A DNA stretch of 64,000 nt from the NCBI RefSeq assembly GCF_006715495.1, contig NZ_VFNI01000005.1, positions 248,001 through 312,000 on the forward strand. The letters are read 5' to 3'. A program made the translations under genes and the position numbers. Numbering within the stretch: position 1 is the first letter of the stretch; each line of letters opens with the position of its first letter. The stretch comes from Herbaspirillum sp. SJZ106 (GTDB lineage: Bacteria > Pseudomonadota > Gammaproteobacteria > Burkholderiales > Burkholderiaceae_D). Positions 33,332-42,182 of this stretch are shown here, piece by piece. The notes under the pieces are model-generated. The model was not told the DNA's origin. It saw only the letters and a list, made by a program, of their open reading frames with translations, and searched no databases.

Positions 33332-34984
33332 ATGAGTAGTAGCGCCAATCCACTGGCCGGCAAACGCGCGGCACCCTCGGCACTGGTCAACCTGCCAGTC
33401 CTGCTCTCCAATTACTACAGCCTGCACCCCGACATGGGCGAGGCCACCCACCGGGTCGCCTTCGGCACCTCCGGGCACCGCGGCAATGCCAATGCCCACA
33501 GCTTCAATGAATGGCATGTGCTGGCCATCACCCAGGCCATCTGCGACTACCGCAACGGCAAGGGCTTCACCGGCCCGCTGTTCCTGGGCATCGATACGCA
33601 CGCCTTGTCCGAACCGGCCTGGCATAGCGCGCTGGAAGTGCTGGCCGCCAACGAAGTGGTGACCATGCTGGCCGAAGGCAGCCCCTATGCGCCCACGCCC
33701 GCGGTGTCGCACGCGATCCTGGCGCACAATCGCGTCAACCGGACGGCGCTGGCCGACGGCATCGTCATCACGCCGTCGCACAACCCGCCGGACAATGGCG
33801 GCTTCAAGTACAACATGCCCAATGGCGGCCCTGCCGATTCCGATGTCACGGGATGGATCGAGCAGCGCGCCAACGCCTATTTTGAAAAGCACCTGGACGG
33901 CGTCAGGCGGATGACCTTCGACAAGGCGCTCAAGGCCGGCACCACGCGCCGCTACGACTATCTCGACAACTATGTCAGCGACTTGCCCAACATCATCGAC
34001 CTGGCGGCGATCGCCGGCGCCGGCGTCCGGATCGGGGTCGATCCGCTGGGCGGCGCCGGCGTGCATTACTGGCCGGCCATCGCCGAGCGCTACAAGCTCA
34101 ACCTGGAAGTGGTCAATACCGAGGTCGACCCCACTTTCCGCTTCGTACCGCAGGACTGGGACGGGCAGATCCGCATGGACCCGTCTTCGCCGTACGCGAT
34201 GAGCGAGCTGATCGCGCTGAAGGAGCGCTTCGACGTCGCGCTGGCATGCGATACCGACCACGACCGCCACGGCATCATCGCCGGCAGCACCGGCTTGCTG
34301 CCGGCCAACGATTACCTCGCCGTCGCCGTCCATTACCTGTTCAGCCACCGCCCGGCATGGCGCGCCGATGCGGCGGTCGGCAAGACCCTGGTGTCGAGCC
34401 AGATGATCAACCGCGTGGCCGGCCATCTCGGCCGCAAGCTGCTGGAAATGCCAGTCGGCTTCAAGTGGTTCGTCGACGGCCTGTATGACGGCAGCATCGC
34501 CTTCGGCTGCGAAGAGAGCGCCGGCGCCTCCTTCGTGCGTTTCGACGGCCAGCCCTGGAGCACCGACAAGGACGGCATTACCGCCGCCTTGCTCGCCGCT
34601 GAGATGACCGCCCGCACCGGCAACGATCCGGGCCGCATCTACCAGGAACTGACGCAGCAGCTCGGCGCGCCGCGCAACGGCCGCATCGAAGCCGCCGCCA
34701 CGCCGCAGCAGAAGGCGCGCCTGTCCAGGCTCTCGCCGGACGACGTCAGTTCCACCGAACTGGCCGGCGAGCCTATCCGCGAGGTGCGCACCACCGCGCC
34801 GGCCAACGGCAAGCCCTTCGGCGGCCTCAAGATCGTCACCGACAACGGCTGGTTCGCCGCGCGCCCGTCCGGCACCGAGAACATCTACAAGATCTACGGC
34901 GAAAGCTTCCGCGACCAGGCGCACCTGGACAGGATCTTCGCCGAGGCGCAGGAGATCGTGACGCGCGCGCTGAAGGCCGGCTGA
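33332..34984 (+). CDS. pgm: Phosphoglucomutase (alpha-D-glucose specific)
   Basis: A 550-residue phosphohexomutase interconverting glucose-6-phosphate and glucose-1-phosphate. The active phosphoserine is Ser149 in ITPSHNPPDNGG; the Mg site is CDTDHDRHG; the sugar-specificity loop is GCEESAGASF; phosphate-binding is ARPSGTENIYKIY. Full length for the family. With galU it forms the route to UDP-glucose. Ends in a strong terminator. Confidence 0.96.
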   Translation: MSSSANPLAGKRAAPSALVNLPVLLSNYYSLHPDMGEATHRVAFGTSGHRGNANAHSFNEWHVLAITQAICDYRNGKGFTGPLFLGIDTHALSEPAWHSALEVLAANEVVTMLAEGSPYAPTPAVSHAILAHNRVNRTALADGIVITPSHNPPDNGGFKYNMPNGGPADSDVTGWIEQRANAYFEKHLDGVRRMTFDKALKAGTTRRYDYLDNYVSDLPNIIDLAAIAGAGVRIGVDPLGGAGVHYWPAIAERYKLNLEVVNTEVDPTFRFVPQDWDGQIRMDPSSPYAMSELIALKERFDVALACDTDHDRHGIIAGSTGLLPANDYLAVAVHYLFSHRPAWRADAAVGKTLVSSQMINRVAGHLGRKLLEMPVGFKWFVDGLYDGSIAFGCEESAGASFVRFDGQPWSTDKDGITAALLAAEMTARTGNDPGRIYQELTQQLGAPRNGRIEAAATPQQKARLSRLSPDDVSSTELAGEPIREVRTTAPANGKPFGGLKIVTDNGWFAARPSGTENIYKIYGESFRDQAHLDRIFAEAQEIVTRALKAG

Positions 34985-35007
34985 GCGAGTATCCGCGCTT
35001 GCCTGCA

Positions 35008-35042
35008 AACGCCGGTTGCTGCAAGGCAACCGGCGTTTTTTC
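35008..35042 (+). terminator. Rho-independent terminator after pgm
   Basis: AACGCCGGTTG pairs with CAACCGGCGTT across CTGCAAGG, then six T. Confidence 0.93.
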
Positions 35043-35139
35043 TTCCGGACTTCCTACATGCGATTGCTCCAATGTCCGGTTGCCCGGTCGCTGCCGCCTC
35101 CCTAGGATGGTCAGATACATTCAGGCAGGAGGGCCGGAT

Positions 35140-35343
35140 ATGGACAAGCAGGCGCCAGCGGGCGCGCAAGACCCCGCGCGCGACACCAAGGGCAAGCGTT
35201 TCGGCGGCAATTGCGCGCTGACCGCCGGCCACAAGCTGCCGGCGCCGGAGACTGAAGCGCTCCAGGCGCCGGAACCGGACGGCACCGAAGACCCGGGCGC
35301 CAGCGCCGACGATGCGCTGATGTCCGGCCCAGGCAAGGATTGA
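35140..35343 (+). CDS. Small acidic hypothetical protein
   Basis: A 67-residue protein with a strong ribosome-binding site (CAGGAGGG). Polar, Ala/Pro/Asp-rich and probably disordered: DTKGKRFGGNCALTAGHKLP, then an acidic tail DGTEDPGASADDALMSGPG. No recognised family. First of four small genes in tandem. Confidence 0.6.
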   Translation: MDKQAPAGAQDPARDTKGKRFGGNCALTAGHKLPAPETEALQAPEPDGTEDPGASADDALMSGPGKD

Positions 35344-35378
35344 GGTCTGCCTGAGCCGCCATGCACACGGAGACGATC

Positions 35379-35480
35379 ATGCACAAACCCCAGGATGTTC
35401 CGCCGGTGGAGGTTCCGCCCCTGGATCCGACACCGCCGCAAGAGCCGATTCCCCACCAGCATCCCAACCGGCAAGGATGA
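35379..35480 (+). CDS. 33-residue proline-rich peptide
   Basis: A very short ORF: MHKPQDVPPVEVPPLDPTPP, ending EPIPHQHPNRQG. Preceded by GGAGACGATC as a possible ribosome-binding site. Its PPxEVPPLDPxPPQEP composition is like the next small protein, which suggests both are real and related. Function unknown. Confidence 0.45.
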   Translation: MHKPQDVPPVEVPPLDPTPPQEPIPHQHPNRQG

Positions 35481-35516
35481 ACGTGCCGCCGGGCGATGCG
35501 CAACAGGAGGCGCCAT

Positions 35517-35711
35517 TTGAAAAACGCTTTGCATACCCCGCAGGAAACGCCGCCGATTCCCGATCCCCATCTGCCGCCGCCGGAATTGCCCGACGACGAC
35601 CCGATTCCGGTCGAGGATCCGCCGCTCAATCCGCGCCCTGCGGACAAGCCTGTCCGTATGCGGCAAAAGGAAGATAGCCCCGCGTTCCGGAGCGCATCCG
35701 GTTTCATATAG
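35517..35711 (+). CDS. Small proline/aspartate-rich protein with TTG start
   Basis: A 64-residue protein if started at TTG 35517, which has a perfect AGGAGG 6 bp upstream; ATG at 35496 is in frame but lacks a site. Sequence: TPQETPPIPDPHLPPPELPD, then DDPIPVEDPPLNP. Resembles the preceding 33-residue peptide. Likely disordered. Confidence 0.55.
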   Translation: MKNALHTPQETPPIPDPHLPPPELPDDDPIPVEDPPLNPRPADKPVRMRQKEDSPAFRSASGFI

Positions 35712-35722
35712 AGGAGCTTGCC

Positions 35723-36079
35723 ATGCACCAACCCGATTTCCTCATTCCCCGTTTCGCCAGGATGCTTGCGATGGGCATGGGTTCGCTCATTGCCATGCCG
35801 GTGGCGCCGGCGTCGCCGGCCTCCGACGAGCAGGAGCGCCGGCGCAGCCACAGCGCGCACGAACCCGCAGTGAAACAGGCCGCTTCCGACAATGAGCCGG
35901 GCCGCGACATCGTCGAGGACGATGCGCGCAAGCTGGCCGAGCAAAACAAGACGGTGCGCAACAACGAACGCAATAAAGAGCACGACAAACAAGACCGCAA
36001 GCGGGAAGCCGAAATCGACCAGGCCTTGGCCGATACCTTCCCGGCCAGCGACGCCGTCGACCGCTCCAGCGGGAGCTGA
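35723..36079 (+). CDS. Hypothetical charged protein with FPASD motif
   Basis: A 118-residue protein. N-terminus has a hydrophobic stretch (FARMLAMGMGSLIAMPVAPA) that could be a signal or anchor. The rest is highly charged and helical (ARKLAEQNKTVRNNERNKEH). It ends with IDQALADTFPASDAVDRSS, a short motif shared by many small proteobacterial proteins of unknown function. AGGAG ribosome-binding site 9 bp upstream. Confidence 0.7.
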   Translation: MHQPDFLIPRFARMLAMGMGSLIAMPVAPASPASDEQERRRSHSAHEPAVKQAASDNEPGRDIVEDDARKLAEQNKTVRNNERNKEHDKQDRKREAEIDQALADTFPASDAVDRSSGS

Positions 36080-36154
36080 GGAGGCGGCCCGACCCCGGCG
36101 CTGCGGTTGCCCTAAGCGGGGCCGGCCTTTATACTGCGCGGCACAAGATTGCTT

Positions 36155-36352
36155 CTGGTATCCCGCGCGCAGCCGCGCAAGGGATTGAAACGGGAAGCCG
36201 GTGCGGCCCGCCATCGCCATGGCGGCGCCAAAGCCGGCGCTGCCCCCGCAACGGTAAGCGAGAAGGGCTCGCACCACGCCACTGTGCGCATGCATGGGAA
36301 GGCATCTGTCCGCGAAGCCGACGGCTTCATCTCGCCAGTCCGGAAACCGGCC
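36155..36352 (+). ncRNA. Cobalamin (AdoCbl) riboswitch
   Basis: The conserved cobalamin aptamer elements occur in order: GGGAAGCCGGTGC (36193-36205), the B12 box region GCTGCCCCCGCAACGGTAAG (36239-36258), GCCACTG (36278-36284), GGGAAGG (36296-36302) and CCAGTCCGGAAACCGGCC (36335-36352). It should switch off the downstream cob genes when adenosylcobalamin is plentiful. Boundaries are approximate. Confidence 0.93.
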
Positions 36353-36716
36353 CGAAGCGAATTCAGGGTGGCATCGCGGAGGGCGATCATACTGGCAGCT
36401 TCCACCATCGCTGTTCAACTCCATCAGGCCGGCATGCGCCGGTCGTTATATCGTGCGCGAAACAAATTCACGGACCGGGCGGTTTTCCGGCATAGGGGAC
36501 GGCCGCAGCCGCATGCCCGTTACCGGCGTCCGGTGCCTTTGCCGCAACGGCACGCTGCGCGCATTTCCGCTTCGATTTCCACTCCATATCCGCCATATCC
36601 GTCATACCCGCTCCGCCCTCATGAGCCGCGCGCGAACCCCCGCGCGGCTGTTTATCCCCCTATCCGTTTCGATTGGATGAAATGATGTTCGAACACCGCC
36701 GGCAAGGAAAAGGCCC
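36353..36716 (+). other. 364-bp leader between riboswitch and cobU
   Basis: No convincing gene. It must hold the expression platform. A GC hairpin GCCGCGCG...CGCGCGGC (about 36624-36647) followed by TGTTTATC could act as terminator or sequester. Just before cobU, an ATG-ATG at 36682/36685 opens a 12-13 codon ORF whose TGA overlaps the cobU ATG. No btuB is present. Confidence 0.45.
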
Positions 36717-37406
36717 ATGAACGCGCCCCCGAACGCGCCCCCGAACGCGCCCCCGAATGTGCCCCCGAATGTGCCCCCGAATGTGCCCCCGAATGTGCCC
36801 ACGAACGCGGCGCAATCGCGGCGCACCCTGGTGTTTGGCGGGGCCCGCTCCGGCAAGAGCGCCTACGCCGAGCAGCAGGCACTGGCGGCGGCCCGGTCCG
36901 GCGCGGGCGAAATCGTCTGCATTGCCACCGCCGATCGCAACGCCAGTGCGGCCGACGCCGAGATGGCCGCGCGCATCGCCCACCATCGCCAACGGCGAGA
37001 GGCGCTGGGCAGCCGCTGGCGCACCGTGGAAGAACCGCTGGCGCTGGGCCAGGCATTGCGCGCCAACGCCGGCCCCGGCAAGGTGGTGCTGGTCGATTGC
37101 CTGACGGTGTGGCTGTCCAACCTGCTGTTCGCGGAAGGCCATGCGTTTCCCGAGCTGGGGCCGATCGCCGCGCCGGCCGCCTTTGCGCTGCAACGCGAGG
37201 ACTTTCTCGGCGCGCTGCAAGAGGCGCAGGGGACGGTGATCCTGGTGTCCAACGAAGTGGGCATGGGCATCGTGCCCATCGGCGCGGTATCGCGCTGGTT
37301 CGTCGATGAGGCCGGGCGCCTGAACCAGTCGGTGGCGGCGATCTGCGAGCGGGTGCAATGGGTGGCCGCGGGCTTGCCGCTGAGTTTCAAGGACGCCTCA
37401 TGCTGA
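36717..37406 (+). CDS. cobU: Adenosylcobinamide kinase/guanylyltransferase
   Basis: A 229-residue bifunctional enzyme that phosphorylates adenosylcobinamide and adds GMP. The P-loop GGARSGKSAYAEQ begins near residue 40; VVLVDCLTVWLSNLL and VSNEVGMGIVPIGAVSRWFV are family motifs. The first 33 residues are an added tail of seven Asn-Ala/Val-Pro-Pro units from a 12-bp tandem repeat, absent from normal CobU. ATG at 36717 follows AAGGAAAAGG. Overlaps the next gene by 7 bp. Confidence 0.93.
   Translation: MNAPPNAPPNAPPNVPPNVPPNVPPNVPTNAAQSRRTLVFGGARSGKSAYAEQQALAAARSGAGEIVCIATADRNASAADAEMAARIAHHRQRREALGSRWRTVEEPLALGQALRANAGPGKVVLVDCLTVWLSNLLFAEGHAFPELGPIAAPAAFALQREDFLGALQEAQGTVILVSNEVGMGIVPIGAVSRWFVDEAGRLNQSVAAICERVQWVAAGLPLSFKDASC
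36720..36803 (+). repeat. 12-bp in-frame tandem repeat (7 units) in cobU
   Basis: Three units of AACGCGCCCCCG, three of AATGTGCCCCCG and one of AATGTGCCCACG, right after the start codon, encoding NAPP x3, NVPP x3, NVPT. Unit number could change by slippage without frameshift. Confidence 0.95.
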
Positions 37407-38347
37407 GCGGCTTGTCCTGGCCCTGGCTGGGCTTGCTGATGGCGGCCGGGCTGGCGCTCGACCTGATGCTGGGCGAGGCGCGCCGCTGGCATCCGCTGGT
37501 CGGTTTCGGCAGCCTGGCCCAGCGCATCGAGGGCGCGTTCAACCGGGCGCCCGCATTGCGCCTGCGCGGCATCCTGGTATGGATGCTGGCGGTGCTGCCG
37601 GGCGTGGCGCTGGCGGCCTGGATCATCCAGCTGGCGCCATGGTGGCTGGCTTGCCTGTTGCATGCGGCGCTGCTGTATTTCTGCATCGGCCTGCGCAGCC
37701 TGCGCGACCACGCGCTGCCGATCGCGCTGGCGCTGGCGCGCGGCGACCTGGCGGCGGCGCGGGTACTGGCCTCCCGCATCGTCAGCCGCGATACGCGCCA
37801 ATCCAATGAAACCGAGCTCGCCAGGGCCGGCGTCGAGTCGCTGCTGGAAAACGGCAACGACGCCGTGTTCGGCACGCTGTTCTGGTTCCTGGTCGCGGGT
37901 GGGCCGGGGGCCTTGCTGTTCCGCTTGGCCAACACGCTGGATGCGATGTGGGGCTATCGCAATGAGCGTTTCCTCCATTTCGGCTGGGCCGCGGCGCGCC
38001 TCGACGACGCGCTCAACTGGGCGCCGGCCCGGCTCACCGCATGGTCTTACGCCTGGCTCGGCAACCGCGCCCAGGCGCTGGCCTGCTGGAAGCAACAGGC
38101 CGCCGCCTGGAGCAGCCCGAACGCCGGGCCGGTAATGGCGGCCGGCGCCGGCGCGCTGGGCGTGACGCTGGGCGGCCCCGCGGTGTATGACGGCGCACTC
38201 GAACAGCGCCCGCCGCTGGGCTGCGGCAAACCGCCTGAGGGCGCCGACATTGTCCGCGCCTGGCGCCTGGTGGCGCAGGCCGCCTTGCTGTGGCTGGCCA
38301 TCGTGGGCGCGCTGGCGTTGCTTTCCTTCGGAGCCTTCCATGCTTGA
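37400..38347 (+). CDS. cobD: Adenosylcobinamide-phosphate synthase (CbiB type)
   Basis: A 315-residue membrane enzyme joining adenosylcobyric acid with (R)-1-amino-2-propanol phosphate. Motifs: [54 protein letters not shown] and the late [15 protein letters not shown]. Several transmembrane helices. Named cobD in the Pseudomonas denitrificans scheme (cbiB in Salmonella). Overlaps both neighbours. Confidence 0.94.
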   Translation: MLSGLSWPWLGLLMAAGLALDLMLGEARRWHPLVGFGSLAQRIEGAFNRAPALRLRGILVWMLAVLPGVALAAWIIQLAPWWLACLLHAALLYFCIGLRSLRDHALPIALALARGDLAAARVLASRIVSRDTRQSNETELARAGVESLLENGNDAVFGTLFWFLVAGGPGALLFRLANTLDAMWGYRNERFLHFGWAAARLDDALNWAPARLTAWSYAWLGNRAQALACWKQQAAAWSSPNAGPVMAAGAGALGVTLGGPAVYDGALEQRPPLGCGKPPEGADIVRAWRLVAQAALLWLAIVGALALLSFGAFHA

Positions 38348-39396
38348 ACACGGCGGCAACCTCAGCGAGGCAATGGCGCGCTACGGCCGTGCGCCCGGCG
38401 CGTGGCTGGATCTGTCGACCGGCATCAATCCGGTGCCGTACCCGGCGCCGGCATTGGGCGCCAACGCCTGGCACCGCCTGCCGGAACCATCGGTGGAGTT
38501 GGCGCAGGTTGCCTGCGCCTACTACGGCGCGCCGCACATGTTGCCGGTGGCCGGCACCCAGGCCGCGATCCAGGCGCTGCCGCAACTGCGCCTGCGGCGC
38601 GACGGCCGGCCCGCGCGCGTGCTGGTGGCAGCCCCCATCTATGCCGAACATGCGCATTGCTGGGCACGCGCCGGGCATGCGGTGCGCGAAGTGCCCTACG
38701 CGCAGCTGGCGGCCGAGGTCGATGCCGGCAATTGCGAAGTGCTGGTGCTGTGCAATCCCAACAACCCCACCGGCGCGCTGGTCGAGCAGACGCAATTGCT
38801 GCGCTGGGCCGAAACGATGGCCGCGCGCGGCGGCTGGCTGGTGGTGGATGAAGCCTTCGGCGATACCATGCGCGAGCGCAGCGTGGCCGCGCATGCCGGG
38901 CAACGGGGACTGGTCGTGCTGCGCTCGGTCGGCAAGTTCTTCGGCCTGGCCGGACTGCGGCTGGGCTTCGTCGCCGCCGAACCCGCCTTGCTGGATGAAC
39001 TGGCCGACTGGCTGGGGCCGTGGTCGGTCAGCGGTCCGGCGCAGCAGATTGGTACGGCCGCCTTGCGCGACCTTGCCTGGCAGCGCGCCACGCTGCGGCG
39101 CTTGTTGGCCGAAGGCGAGCGCTTGCGTGACTTGCTGGCGCGGCATGGCATCGCCTCATCCGGCAGCGCGCTGTACCAGTGGTGGCCGTGGCCGCAGGCG
39201 CAGGCGCGGCAGTTCCATGCGTCGATGGCGCAGCAGGGCATCTGGGTGCGGCTGTTTACGGGCGGCGCCGGCGGCATTCGCATCGGCTTGCCGCCGGATG
39301 AAGCCGGCTGGCAACGACTGCAACAGGCGCAGGGACAAGCGCTGGAACAAGCGTTGGAAAAAACGTTGGAAAAAACGCTGCTGCAATGGAGCGCCG

Positions 39397-39407
<11 letters not shown>
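38340..39407 (+). CDS. cobC: Threonine-phosphate decarboxylase-like PLP enzyme
   Basis: A 355-residue class I/II aminotransferase-fold protein that supplies the aminopropanol phosphate linker for B12. [20 protein letters not shown] and [13 protein letters not shown] are typical starts; [18 protein letters not shown] and the PLP-Lys in [16 protein letters not shown] are intact. The C-terminus has a [16 protein letters not shown] helix from a 12-bp repeat. Overlaps cobD by 8 bp and cobQ by 11 bp. Confidence 0.93.
39336..39383 (+). repeat. 12-bp in-frame tandem repeat (4 units) in cobC
   Basis: Units CAAGCGCTGGAA, CAAGCGTTGGAA, AAAACGTTGGAA and AAAACGCTGCTG, encoding a [16 protein letters not shown] helix near the C-terminus. 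Same unit length as the cobU repeat though different sequence. Confidence 0.85.
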
Positions 39408-40865
<1,458 letters not shown>

Positions 40866-40866
<1 letters not shown>

Positions 40867-40897
40867 GAAAAGCAAAGTCCCGGCGCAAGGCCGGGAC
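40866..40897 (-). terminator. Terminator for the small minus-strand gene
   Basis: Stem GTCCCGGC / GCCGGGAC with a 5-base loop (40877-40897). On the minus strand it is followed by a T-rich tail (TTTGCTTTTC), so it fits the gene ending at 40921; it may also slow read-through from cobQ. Confidence 0.65.
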
Positions 40898-40920
40898 GGG
40901 TTGGGGAGGGCGATGCAGGC

Positions 40921-41118
40921 TCAGGCCAGCGCTTCCTTGGCGGCTTCTTCCGGCGTCAGGCCATCGTAGAAGAGGTCGGTGAACCACTCGACCTGTTCTT
41001 CGATATGTTCCTGGGCCTGGTCGAGCGTGGCGCCGCCCTTGACCAGGAACTGCTCGACTTCGGTGCACCATTGGATCAGGGCTTCGGTTTCCGGATCCAG
41101 TTTCTCTTTTTTGGGCAT
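40921..41118 (-). CDS. Small acidic hypothetical protein
   Basis: A 65-residue soluble, mostly helical protein: KKEKLDPETEALIQWCTEVE, QFLVKGGATLDQAQEHIEEQ, VEWFTDLFYDGLTPEEAAKE. Ribosome-binding site AAGGAA. No recognised family. Encoded downstream of the response regulator on the same strand, 116 bp away. Confidence 0.72.
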   Translation of the reverse strand: MPKKEKLDPETEALIQWCTEVEQFLVKGGATLDQAQEHIEEQVEWFTDLFYDGLTPEEAAKEALA

Positions 41119-41234
41119 GATATTTCCTTGCTTCGTTCAGGTTCGGGCACTGCAGCTGCAAGGATATGCCAAAGCCCGCGATCGCGCCGGAATATCTTCC
41201 CGGCCGTCTTTGCGCGCCAGTTATTGCCGGCCAT

Positions 41235-42182
41235 TTATTGCAGCAGGCCGTTGCTGGCCAGCACCGCCGCCGCCGAACGCGTTTCAACGCCGAGTTTCAC
41301 GAAGATGTGCTCCAGGTGCTTGTTCACCGTGCGCGGGCTCATGCCCAGGATGTCGGCGATGTCGCGGTTGGTCTTGCCCTTGCCCAGCCACATCAGCACG
41401 TCGTTCTCGCGCGGGGTGAGGCGAAAGCCTTCGATGCAGGGGGGCGTTTCGCCGCCGGCCGGCGCTGCCGCGGCAAGGTGCTTTTCTTCCAGCAGCAGGG
41501 TGAGGCCGTGGCCGGCGCCGGCGCCCGAGACGGCGATGCGCAGCTCGCACTCGCCTTGCCGCAGCGCCAGCGGCGGGATGTCTTCGATCTTGCCGCCGTC
41601 CTGGCGATGGCGCACCAGGCTTTCGTTGAGCCAGGACTGCAGCGCCGCCGGCAGCTTGTGGCCGGCGCCGGCGAAATACTTCTCCAGCCATAGCGACGCC
41701 TTGCTGGTCTGCCACAGGGGCAGGCCGTTGTGGCCGAGCACGATCACCGCGTGCGCGGCATGCTCCAGCACGCCGCGCGTTTGCGACATCATGCGCGCGG
41801 TGCGGATGTGGGCGCCGATACGCGCGACGACTTCCTGCGGCCGGATCGGCTTGGTGACGTAGTCGATGCCGCCGACCTCGAAGCCGCGCACCACATGCTC
41901 GGTTTCCGACAGGCCGGTCATGAACACCACCGGCACATGGTTGACGCTCCTGATCAGCTTGATGCGGCGGCAGGTCTCGAAGCCGTCGATGCCGGGCATC
42001 ATGGCGTCGAGCAGGATCAGGTCGGGCGTGATGCGGTCCAGGCGCTCCAGCGCGGACAGGCCATCGGTGGCGACCAGCACGATATGGCCGCTCTCGTCGA
42101 GCGCGTCGGACAGCATGGCCAGGTTGTCGGGCATGTCGTCGACGATCAGGACCACGTGCCTATCGAACGTCGTTGAGATCAT
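41235..42182 (-). CDS. LuxR-type response regulator
   Basis: A 315-residue response regulator: receiver domain (about 8-125; phosphorylated Asp in LILLDAMMPG, Lys in VTKPIRP), a central linker with PAS-like character (LEHAAHAVIVLGHNGLPLWQ), and a C-terminal GerE/LuxR helix-turn-helix (LTPRENDVLMWLGKGKTNRD, SPRTVNKHLEHIFVKLG). The gene overlaps the upstream hybrid kinase gene by 23 bp, so they form one system. The TACGT-N6-ACGTA palindromes upstream of urtA are its probable targets. Confidence 0.93.
   Translation of the reverse strand: MISTTFDRHVVLIVDDMPDNLAMLSDALDESGHIVLVATDGLSALERLDRITPDLILLDAMMPGIDGFETCRRIKLIRSVNHVPVVFMTGLSETEHVVRGFEVGGIDYVTKPIRPQEVVARIGAHIRTARMMSQTRGVLEHAAHAVIVLGHNGLPLWQTSKASLWLEKYFAGAGHKLPAALQSWLNESLVRHRQDGGKIEDIPPLALRQGECELRIAVSGAGAGHGLTLLLEEKHLAAAAPAGGETPPCIEGFRLTPRENDVLMWLGKGKTNRDIADILGMSPRTVNKHLEHIFVKLGVETRSAAAVLASNGLLQ

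Noticed and set aside
36149-36685. Open frame across the cobalamin riboswitch and leader
   Set aside because: It overlaps the aptamer on the same strand, lacks a ribosome-binding site and has no family-like sequence.
36720-36803. CRISPR-like array
   Set aside because: Units are 12 bp, contiguous, in frame and without spacers: a coding minisatellite, not CRISPR.
36602-36856. Minus-strand frame with GTFGG/GAFGG repeats
   Set aside because: It is the reverse reading of the 12-bp cobU repeat, with no ribosome-binding site or family features.
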